Below are positions 15,342 to 21,427 of a DNA stretch of 22,498 nt, in pieces. Made by a program: the position numbers and the translations under genes. Where the stretch lies: the NCBI GenBank assembly GCA_014381035.1, contig JACMIS010000855.1, positions 1 to 22,498 on the forward strand, read 5' to 3'. Positions within the stretch are counted from its first letter, which is position 1. The number at the start of each line of letters is the position of its first letter. The notes under the pieces are model-generated. The model saw only the letters and a program-made list of their open reading frames with translations. It searched no databases and was not told the DNA's origin. The stretch comes from Armatimonadota bacterium (lineage in GTDB: Bacteria; Armatimonadota; Armatimonadia; Armatimonadales; Armatimonadaceae).

Positions 15342-15985
15342 TTCCCGATCTCCACCGAGATTTGGTGGTCCGCCCAAGCCACCTCTCGGGCATCGTTCGT
15401 CGCCAGCAACGTGATGGCACCGCGTGCTTTGTGGTCTCGAATCATCGCCTCGACAAGCGCGACTCCCCCGGAATCGAGCGCGAGGGACGGTTCATCCAGC
15501 AGTAAAACGGGAACATCGCCGCCGCGAAAGGCAAAAGCGAGACGCAACCGCTGTTTCATTCCCGACGAATACGATGCCACACTGTCCCCGCCCCGCCCTG
15601 TGAGTCCGACTCCATCCAGCCGCTTTTCTATTTCCCCGGACTGTACGGATTCACCGCGCACTTCGGCAAAGAAGCGCAAGTTCTCCATCCCGGAGAGTTC
15701 CGGGTACAGGGACAGATCCGGAGCGCAATAGCCGATCACTCTTCGCCGATCATTCGCGTCCCCGATATTCATCCCGTTTATCACGATAGAAATCTCGCCC
15801 CGCGTCGGACGCAGTAACCCGGCGACGATTTTCAGGAGTGTAGACTTGCCGGATCCGTTCGCACCGACAACGGCGAGACATTCGCCACCCAGCACGATTT
15901 GGTTCACCCCGGAAAGGACGCGACGTGTCCCGTAGGCTTTGCCAATATTATTCAGAGTCAGGCGGAGATCCGGCGTAGGAGTCAT
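15338..15985 (-). CDS. ccmA: Haem exporter ABC ATPase CcmA
   Basis: 215 residues. Walker A is GANGSGKST (41-49), the ABC signature is YSSGMKQRLRLA (139-150) and Walker B is VLLLDEPSLALD (160-171). The switch or H-loop position, usually ATHD, reads ATND (Asn197 in place of His), which is unusual. The protein powers CcmB/CcmC/CcmD in releasing haem-loaded CcmE. It is the first gene of the ccmABCDEF operon. TAAGGAAA stands just before the ATG at 15985, and a TATAAT lies 14 nt upstream, so unlike the leaderless genes nearby this mRNA has a short leader with a ribosome binding site. Confidence 0.95.
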   Translation of the reverse strand: MTPTPDLRLTLNNIGKAYGTRRVLSGVNQIVLGGECLAVVGANGSGKSTLLKIVAGLLRPTRGEISIVINGMNIGDANDRRRVIGYCAPDLSLYPELSGMENLRFFAEVRGESVQSGEIEKRLDGVGLTGRGGDSVASYSSGMKQRLRLAFAFRGGDVPVLLLDEPSLALDSGGVALVEAMIRDHKARGAITLLATNDAREVAWADHQISVEIGK

Positions 15986-15999
15986 TTTCCTTACGTCGG

Positions 16000-16005
16000 A
16001 TTATA
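16000..16005 (-). promoter_or_regulatory. -10 box of the ccmABCDEF operon promoter
   Basis: Perfect TATAAT on the minus strand, ending 14 nt before the ccmA ATG, with a TAAGGAAA ribosome binding site in between. The -35 region (about 16023-16028, AGAAGA) is poor and falls between the arms of an AACCGG-N9-CCGGTT inverted repeat (16014-16034), which may be a regulator site. Confidence 0.65.
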
Positions 16006-16013
16006 TCATCGTG

Positions 16014-16034
16014 AACCGGTGTTCTTCTCCGGTT
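16014..16034. repeat. Inverted repeat over the ccm promoter -35 region
   Basis: AACCGG (16014-16019) and CCGGTT (16029-16034) form a 6-bp inverted repeat around a 9-nt centre, 8 nt upstream of the ccm TATAAT. It lacks a T tract on either strand and lies over the -35 zone, so an operator or activator site is more likely than a terminator for the translin gene upstream. The same half-sites, 19 nt apart, flank the dapB -35 region (6292-6297 and 6317-6322). Confidence 0.35.
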
Positions 16035-16085
16035 TGAGTCTGTTCTGTTCGCCGGATTGCAGGTAATGGTTAGCAGGAGCAACAA

Positions 16086-16748
16086 TCATTCGTTATCTGT
16101 CGTCAGTTTTGGGAGGGGGAGCGGGGTCCCATTTGTGGGAATCGCCTGAAGAAGTCGCTCCTGAAGTGCCGCCATCGTGACATCACCGCGAGTGCGTTCC
16201 ACCACGGCGCGCAGAGCGTCGCATGTCCGGCGCAACCCGCCAGTGACCGCGTCGGGATAATCGAGAGTCGTGAGTGCGGATAGGATTTCATCCATCGCCT
16301 CCAGCATCGCGGAAGCGCGGGTGACATCACCCCGGCGTAAACGATCCAGTGCAAAACGGCGTCCCTCCGAAGCGGCTTCCGCCAAACCGTTCAAAAACGC
16401 CGCCGTTTCGATTCGCAGACTTTGTGGTGTCGGCAACGGTTCGTGTCGCATCAAGGCGAATAGATTTTCAGCTTCGGCTAATTCTTTGTGCGCGTCCTGA
16501 ACATAGCCGGCGAAAAACAAGTCAGGGTGCGCGGAAAGTGCGTCGGCGATGCGGGCGGTTTCAGAGCGTGCGCCGTTGAGAGCGATACGCGCTTCACCGA
16601 ATTCTCCCCGGTGCATCGCTCGGATTGCGTTCGCGCATGTCCGGGTCAGCGCACGCCCATGTGCCAGCGCGGTTTCGCGGGCGCGGTATTTTTCGTCCAG
16701 AGTCGCGCGGGCGACATTCAGGATATGAGCAAGCGGCAATTCTTCCAT
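16086..16748 (-). CDS. Translin-family protein (bacterial translin/TRAX homologue)
   Basis: 220 residues, all helical. The pattern matches the translin family: EKYRARETAL (19-28), ANAIRAMHRGE (39-49), LFFAGYVQDAHKELAEAE (77-94), FLNGLAEAASEGRR (118-131), then DYPDAVTGGLRRTCDALR (163-180) and VERTRGDVTMA (183-193). Eukaryotic translin binds nucleic acid, and its partner TRAX is an RNase with clustered acids; prokaryotic members are single proteins, some reported as RNases. Here Glu89 and Glu92 on one helix and Glu124 and Glu128 on another could form such a cluster, which is inference. The gene is divergent from a Nudix hydrolase across 81 nt and ends 100 nt before ccmA. No ribosome binding site or clear -10 was found for the ATG at 16748. 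Confidence 0.85.
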   Translation of the reverse strand: MEELPLAHILNVARATLDEKYRARETALAHGRALTRTCANAIRAMHRGEFGEARIALNGARSETARIADALSAHPDLFFAGYVQDAHKELAEAENLFALMRHEPLPTPQSLRIETAAFLNGLAEAASEGRRFALDRLRRGDVTRASAMLEAMDEILSALTTLDYPDAVTGGLRRTCDALRAVVERTRGDVTMAALQERLLQAIPTNGTPLPLPKLTTDNE

Positions 16749-16817
16749 ATGGCTTTGACGTCGTGGTGCAAGTTTTATGCCTGGTCTTTACCCAATTTTC
16801 GTCGCACTTTAAGCCGG

Positions 16818-16823
16818 TATAAT
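16818..16823 (+). promoter_or_regulatory. -10 box of a probable leaderless promoter (Nudix gene)
   Basis: GGTATAAT with a perfect TATAAT ends 6 nt before the ATG at 16830. No ribosome binding site is possible in the A-rich 6-nt gap. The -35 region is weak. Confidence 0.75.
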
Positions 16824-16829
16824 AAAAAT

Positions 16830-17324
16830 ATGCCGTACACGCCGATTCTTGCCACGCTCGCCTATCTCGTTTCCCCGGACCGGACTCATGTTTTGCTAAT
16901 CCACCGCAACACCCGCGCCGACGATCACGCGTTCGGGAAATACAACGGTTTGGGGGGAAAGATCGAACGTCGCGAGGATGTCGGCGACAGTCTGCGGCGC
17001 GAACTGATGGAAGAAGCAGGGGTTGTCGCGACCAGTGTCGAGTTCCGTGGCACAGTGAGTTGGCCCGGCTTCGGCAAGAACGGCGAGGACTGGCTGTCGT
17101 TCGTGTTTCTGGTGACGGCGTGGGAGGGCGAACTGCTCAACGCGAACCACGAGGGAACGCTTTCCTGGGAGCCGATCTCGCGCCTGGTGAGCGGCGAGCT
17201 CCCGCAATGGTCGGGCGACAAACATTTTCTTCCGCTGGTCTTCGACAACGACCCGCGCCCGTTTCACGGCGTCATGCCATATGAGAACGGCGAGCCGATT
17301 TCGTGGTCGGTGACAAGGATTTAG
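16830..17324 (+). CDS. Nudix hydrolase, MTH1/MutT-like (probable 8-oxo-dGTP diphosphatase)
   Basis: 164 residues from the ATG at 16830. The open frame continues upstream to 16488, but that part is antisense to the translin gene and the promoter points to this start. A complete Nudix box (GX5EX7REUXEEXGU) occupies 43-65, with REL-x-EEAG holding the metal-binding Glu. GKYNGLGGK before the box, a WEG turn (after VTAW) and QWSGDKHFLPLVF near 131-143 resemble the human MTH1 group, which cleaves oxidised purine nucleotides to clean the nucleotide pool. Substrate choice within Nudix enzymes is hard to read from sequence, so the 8-oxo-dGTP role is probable, not shown. It converges on the GH52 gene with a 91-nt gap holding only a weak, mismatched hairpin (17363-17384). 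Confidence 0.88.
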   Translation: MPYTPILATLAYLVSPDRTHVLLIHRNTRADDHAFGKYNGLGGKIERREDVGDSLRRELMEEAGVVATSVEFRGTVSWPGFGKNGEDWLSFVFLVTAWEGELLNANHEGTLSWEPISRLVSGELPQWSGDKHFLPLVFDNDPRPFHGVMPYENGEPISWSVTRI

Positions 17325-17415
17325 CAGAGTAAAAATGTATCTATCTTACCGAATGCCCTCTACCGACGGGACACACCCCGCCGGGAACCGACTGTTGAAC
17401 GTTTACCGATGAAGT

Positions 17416-19602
17416 TCATTTGTTCGGAAGCCAGAGCACCGCAGTCACGCCGCGAGGGTAATAGCGTGACCCGAGGTCCTTGCCGCTGTCGCTTTGTACC
17501 TGATCCGTGAATGCGAAATCGCGGCAATCCCCCTGCGTCTGCCACTTTGCATGGGCCGCGTCTACGGAAACGTCGAAGCGAAGCCCGAACACGGTTTCCG
17601 CAACCCACTGTGACAGGAATATCTTGCTCATCCAGGTGTTTTGCGACGTAGACGAGATTTTGATACCACCGCTCTTGTTGTCAATACAAACGCCTTTTTT
17701 CAGCACCGTGACAAGATGAATTCGCAAAATAGAGATCAGTTCACCGAATGGCCCGTCCTCGGATACGGCGTCACGGTCCCCTAACAAATAGGGAAACGCC
17801 AACCCTTCTATCGCCGGGACGATCCGCGAGAGCGTACCGGGGTTTCCTTCTTCGAAAACGGCGGGAAGATACCGTTCTTTGAAATCGAAATGTCCCGTGA
17901 TAGCTTGTGCCGTGAGGGCAGCCTGTTCTTCGGAAAGCGCGGCGGCTTCTCCTTGCCCGAGCCAGTGAAAACAACGTCCAAGAGCAAGATACGCAGCCCA
18001 GGTCTTTACGGCCATATAGCCGTTCGCCCGTGCCTGACCGAGCGACGCATCCAGCGAGTCATACGTGGTAATTTCCTGTCCGTTCTCGCAGCGAGACGAA
18101 TCGAGCGCAATAATCCCGTTTCGAATCCCGTCCGGACCGTCACGATGCAACAGACTGTGTAAACACGCGATCAAGATATCGCGCCGCAAACCCAGCCAGT
18201 ATTGATCCCCGGTTGTAATTGCATATAGCGCGGCAGACAGGCACCAGTTCAGCAGTTGCTCCGCAGTCATATAGGAGAAGCAATCATCGAGGTTGGGGCG
18301 TTCGTACGCGGAGAACCCCGGCGGAGAAAACTGATTCGCGACCCCCATATCGTGTGTGAAGGAGATTCCGCCGAGATAGCGCGGGCGAGATGGGTCCGTG
18401 GCGTCCTGTGACTCGTCGTAATACCGGTACCGGGCGGTAAAAAGATCAAGTGTATTTCGTAGCGTCCAGGGGTGATACCTGAGCTCCCAGAAAGCATGGT
18501 CCACCGTGAGGTCGAAAGTATTCATCATCCGGTACTCCCCTTCGTTCACCACCCAGAGCGGGCGGTGACGGGATTCCTTAGGGCTGAGAAGCAGATCGCC
18601 CTTCTCATCATGAAGGAGCATCGTGGAACCGTGGTAGGAGTGGGTAGCGTGGGCAAGAAGAAAGCGGCGGGATTCGTTGAAGGGGGCGGTATCCAGTTCG
18701 GCGTCGCGCTCCATGGAGATGCGTTTCCACTCGCTTGCTTGTTCGAGGGCGTACTCCAGCACGGTTTCGATATCCGGGAAAAGGCGTGTGTACAGGTAGG
18801 AGGCAGGAACCCCACTGGTAACGATCCCGGTCCGATAAAAGCCCAGCGCGACGGTGAACGTTTTTGTTTCCCCTGCGGGAACATGCAAGAGTAGACCGCC
18901 CCGGTTCGATAGCCGGTGTACCGGTTGCGGATCAGCGACACTCGCGGTAGCGACCGTTCTTTGCAGGTCCCAGGAAAGAGACTCCTGAACATCGTCGTCC
19001 GTTGTTGCCGCGAATCCCCAGCACGTTTCGCGCGCGATCCCTTTCAGTTTCCCGGTCGCATCCGATAATGGGCGCAACGGGTCTGCCCCACCAACGCCAA
19101 AGAATGCCCAGGCGTCGGTATCGTAGTCCGCACTCGTAACGGTGATTTCGGCGAGGATTGCGGGGCAGAGAACCGATTTGAGTGTCTCGTCATCCACCGT
19201 GAGCGGATCGGCGACCGGTCCGAAGGGAGTAAGTAGCCGAAACGATAAACCATCCCGGGTCGTCCAGGTATCACTCGCCCATCCCATCGAGCGGGTAATC
19301 TCTTCAGGACGGTATGCGTTCCAGTTGTCGGAAGGATTGCTTGCCGTGGCGATCCCGGTGTAGGCTTCCGCTCCCCCGCTCTGCGCCCCCGCGTAGAACG
19401 GAAGGGCACGCACCGTGTTTCCAGTCCCATCGCCACGCGAGCGAATCAAGGCGACATAAACGTCCTGTGCCGCCGGTCCACCCAACTCCAAACCAAAACC
19501 ACCTTTTTCACCGAAGCGACCGAGAGTGAAAGAGGAGAAGGCACCGAAGGGACTGTGCTGAGCATGAAAATCCGAAGCAACCGGTGCAAATGAAACAGGC
19601 AT
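17416..19602 (-). CDS. Glycoside hydrolase family 52 beta-xylosidase
   Basis: 728 residues, close to the ~705 of Geobacillus GH52 enzymes. The start is typical (FHAQHSPFGAFSSFTLG). The family blocks follow in order: YLYTRLFPDIE (269-279), WVVNEGEYRMMNTFDLTVD (350-368), YLGGISFTHDMGVANQFS (409-426) and QEITTYDSLDASLGQARAN (509-527). By alignment to the Geobacillus enzyme the nucleophile is Glu354 and the general acid Asp515; both are present. GH52 releases xylose from xylobiose and short xylo-oligosaccharides with retention. There is no signal peptide, so imported oligosaccharides would be cut inside the cell. No xylan transporter or xylanase is nearby. The start is 18 nt after the GNAT gene and has its own leaderless-type -10. 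Confidence 0.95.
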   Translation of the reverse strand: MPVSFAPVASDFHAQHSPFGAFSSFTLGRFGEKGGFGLELGGPAAQDVYVALIRSRGDGTGNTVRALPFYAGAQSGGAEAYTGIATASNPSDNWNAYRPEEITRSMGWASDTWTTRDGLSFRLLTPFGPVADPLTVDDETLKSVLCPAILAEITVTSADYDTDAWAFFGVGGADPLRPLSDATGKLKGIARETCWGFAATTDDDVQESLSWDLQRTVATASVADPQPVHRLSNRGGLLLHVPAGETKTFTVALGFYRTGIVTSGVPASYLYTRLFPDIETVLEYALEQASEWKRISMERDAELDTAPFNESRRFLLAHATHSYHGSTMLLHDEKGDLLLSPKESRHRPLWVVNEGEYRMMNTFDLTVDHAFWELRYHPWTLRNTLDLFTARYRYYDESQDATDPSRPRYLGGISFTHDMGVANQFSPPGFSAYERPNLDDCFSYMTAEQLLNWCLSAALYAITTGDQYWLGLRRDILIACLHSLLHRDGPDGIRNGIIALDSSRCENGQEITTYDSLDASLGQARANGYMAVKTWAAYLALGRCFHWLGQGEAAALSEEQAALTAQAITGHFDFKERYLPAVFEEGNPGTLSRIVPAIEGLAFPYLLGDRDAVSEDGPFGELISILRIHLVTVLKKGVCIDNKSGGIKISSTSQNTWMSKIFLSQWVAETVFGLRFDVSVDAAHAKWQTQGDCRDFAFTDQVQSDSGKDLGSRYYPRGVTAVLWLPNK

Positions 19603-19607
19603 ACTGA

Positions 19608-19613
19608 ATTCTA
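19608..19613 (-). promoter_or_regulatory. -10 box of a probable leaderless promoter (GH52 gene)
   Basis: On the minus strand GGTAGAAT, hexamer TAGAAT, ends 5 nt before the ATG at 19602. It sits in the 18-nt gap after the GNAT gene, so the xylosidase can be transcribed separately from the upstream genes. No ribosome binding site is present. Confidence 0.65.
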
Positions 19614-19620
19614 CCCAGAT

Positions 19621-20076
19621 TTAGGGAATCGTCGTCTCAAATATTCGATACGGTGTTTTGCCCATTCCCATTGCGCGGTACGTTTCCTGCGCGGTAACGT
19701 TCTCCTGCTCCACATACAGACGCAACCCACAAACCCCGTCCGATTCGCGGGCACGGCGCTCTACGGTCTGGTACAACGTTTTGAAGACGCCACGCCGCCG
19801 GAAATCCGGGTCAACATAAACGCTTTGTATCCACCAGAACAAACCGTTGCGCCAGTCGCTCCATTCAAAAGTGACCATCAGACAACCCGCGACACGCGAT
19901 TCGATTTCGGCGACGAGATAAAAGCCGTAATCCGGGCGGGCGAGAAAAGATTGAATGCCGTCTCGTATCGTATCCGGCACTAGTTCGCGGTGTTCGGTTT
20001 CCCACGCCATCGCCCGGTTAAAGTTTGCAAGCACAGCAATATCCGCGTCATTTGCTGGCCGGATCAGAATAGACAA
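19621..20076 (-). CDS. GNAT-family N-acetyltransferase
   Basis: 151 residues with GNAT motifs: ILIRPANDADI at the start, motif A strand SVYVDPDFRRRGVF (85-98, acetyl-CoA loop around Arg94-Gly96), and motif B GLRLYVEQENVTAQETYRAMGM (117-138). A WSDWRNG-FWWIQ stretch before motif A marks a recognisable subfamily of uncharacterised bacterial acetyltransferases. The start is TTG at 20076: GGGGAA at the end of the upstream flavoprotein gene gives correct spacing, and the two genes are only 3 nt apart, so translation is probably coupled. A CTG at 20079 is a less likely alternative. Substrate unknown. Confidence 0.88.
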   Translation of the reverse strand: MSILIRPANDADIAVLANFNRAMAWETEHRELVPDTIRDGIQSFLARPDYGFYLVAEIESRVAGCLMVTFEWSDWRNGLFWWIQSVYVDPDFRRRGVFKTLYQTVERRARESDGVCGLRLYVEQENVTAQETYRAMGMGKTPYRIFETTIP

Positions 20077-20079
20077 CAG

Positions 20080-21312
20080 TTACTTCCCCAACTTCAGTGG
20101 ATTCTTCAGCCGCTCGTATATGCGCGATTCCAGATCGTGCAGACTGGCTTCGCCCGCCATCAATCGCCCGACGAGTTTGGTCCCCGCCGGATTCTTGACG
20201 CCTAATTTGTAAGAAAGATACGGGGTACGGTAGAAGATTTTGCCGATGCGCAGGGCGGCGTCGAACTCGTCGGCGAACAGTCCGCGCACCCGTTCCGTGT
20301 AGCTGTTTACGGTGCCGGAAGCGAGGCATTCGGCGGCGACATTCCCGGTGCGAATCGCATACTGAATGCCTTCACCGAACATCGGTTGTACAACACCTGC
20401 CGCGTCGCCGACCAGAAGGACGCGATTGTCCGATGTTGCCAGCGGTTCCGCGCCGGTCCAGAACGGGATCGGGTGCCCCCAGATTTTCGGCGCGTCCATT
20501 CCTTCGGGGAACACCATTCCGACAGAATGCAACATCGTGTCTATCGCCCGGCGCAGGATCTGCCCGACGTTGTTTTCCTCGCTCGGTGCAGGCTTTCTCG
20601 GTAGTAGCATCCCGGCACCGACGGAGAGAAAGCCCCGTTTCGGAAAAATCCACGCATAGCCGTTCTGTACAGAGCCATAATCGAGGTATGCGGTGTGCGG
20701 TTGCAACTGCGGGTGAACGCGATTGCCGTCCGCGCCATTGGCGAACGGGATTTCAGCCTCGCGGGCGATCCCCCACCGTTTTCCCAATCGCAGTCCGACA
20801 CGGGCACCGACGATCCCTTTCGCGCCGTCCGCGCCGACGACATGCTTCGCGGTAATGGTTTCCCCGTCCCCTGTAGCGACAGTCACTAAATCGCCTTCGA
20901 TAGTCACATCACTTACCTTGACGCCGCTACGCACCGTCGCACCTGCTTTCGCCGCGCGTCCTACCAGCCATGCGTCGAAGTGAGGGCGTTGCACCATCCA
21001 GACTTGCGCCGGATCGCCGCTATTCCTCGTCATCTCGGCATGAACATGGTCTTTTCCTTTCCACGAATGGCGTAGGTGCGTCACCGATAGATCGGAAAAG
21101 CCGTCCGGCGACTCGAAGCCGGAAACATGGTCAGCGAGGGACGCGGGGATCCCCCCGCCGCACGGTTTGTAGCGAGGGAGCGAGGCGGCACGATCCAGAA
21201 GCAGAACGCGGAGTCCGGCTTCCGCCGATTTCCAGGCCGTCGTAGCACCGCCCGGTCCGGCACCGACGACGATGACATCGAAAGCAGGGGTATTCACAGG
21301 TAGTTGGGTCAC
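20080..21312 (-). CDS. Geranylgeranyl reductase family FAD-dependent oxidoreductase
   Basis: 410 residues from a GTG at 21312, chosen because a TAGAAT -10 ends 7 nt upstream and the FAD-binding fold then begins normally at VIVVGAGPGGAT (13-24). The open frame reaches 21375, adding 21 residues with no conserved features. Other marks are RYKPCGGGIP, VGADGAKG, and the FAD motif LLVGDAAGVVQPMFGEGI shared with the ChlP/BchP and archaeal lipid reductase group. These saturate double bonds of polyprenyl chains on chlorophyll, archaeal lipids or menaquinone. There are no photosynthesis genes here, so a quinone or lipid side chain is the likelier target; that is inference. It is the first gene of a run with the GNAT gene. 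Confidence 0.9.
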   Translation of the reverse strand: MTQLPVNTPAFDVIVVGAGPGGATTAWKSAEAGLRVLLLDRAASLPRYKPCGGGIPASLADHVSGFESPDGFSDLSVTHLRHSWKGKDHVHAEMTRNSGDPAQVWMVQRPHFDAWLVGRAAKAGATVRSGVKVSDVTIEGDLVTVATGDGETITAKHVVGADGAKGIVGARVGLRLGKRWGIAREAEIPFANGADGNRVHPQLQPHTAYLDYGSVQNGYAWIFPKRGFLSVGAGMLLPRKPAPSEENNVGQILRRAIDTMLHSVGMVFPEGMDAPKIWGHPIPFWTGAEPLATSDNRVLLVGDAAGVVQPMFGEGIQYAIRTGNVAAECLASGTVNSYTERVRGLFADEFDAALRIGKIFYRTPYLSYKLGVKNPAGTKLVGRLMAGEASLHDLESRIYERLKNPLKLGK

Positions 21313-21319
21313 GGCACCA

Positions 21320-21325
21320 ATTCTA
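21320..21325 (-). promoter_or_regulatory. -10 box of a probable leaderless promoter (flavoprotein gene)
   Basis: On the minus strand GGTAGAAT, hexamer TAGAAT, ends 7 nt before the GTG start at 21312. It helps choose this GTG over upstream in-frame ATGs. A weak TGGCAT lies about 17 bp upstream as a possible -35. Confidence 0.6.
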
Positions 21326-21404
21326 CCGTTCGGCGGAACGGGATGCCAGAGGGAGAGGTTACGGATAGAGGGCAAGGAATAATCTCCAGAGGTGGAGCGT
21401 GGTT

Positions 21405-21427
21405 CCCTGTCCCCCTAACCCCTAACC
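21405..21427 (-). other. G-rich tract with four G runs at the Ppx stop codon
   Basis: Read on the minus (coding) strand, runs of 2, 4, 5 and 3 G are separated by TTA, TTA and ACA, with the stop codon TAG inside the second spacer. The repeated TTAGGGG unit resembles telomere-type repeats. The spacing allows a two-tier G-quadruplex in the mRNA or coding strand; a three-tier one would need a fourth longer run. Confidence 0.4.

Noticed and set aside
14002..15420. Long minus-strand frame (472 codons) overlapping ccmB and ccmC in another frame
   Set aside because: Low-complexity Arg/Cys/Gly-rich translation with no motif; the ccmB and ccmC frames have clear membrane and WWD features.
16488..16829. 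Upstream extension of the Nudix gene
   Set aside because: It is antisense to the translin gene, and a perfect TATAAT 6 nt before the ATG at 16830 fixes the start.
17363..17384. Possible terminator between the Nudix and GH52 genes
   Set aside because: CCGACGGG/CCCGCCGG has a mismatch and no T tract follows on either strand.
21384..21397. Small hairpin after the Ppx gene (CTCCA-GAGG-TGGAG)
   Set aside because: Only 5 bp of stem and a broken T tract; not convincing as an intrinsic terminator.
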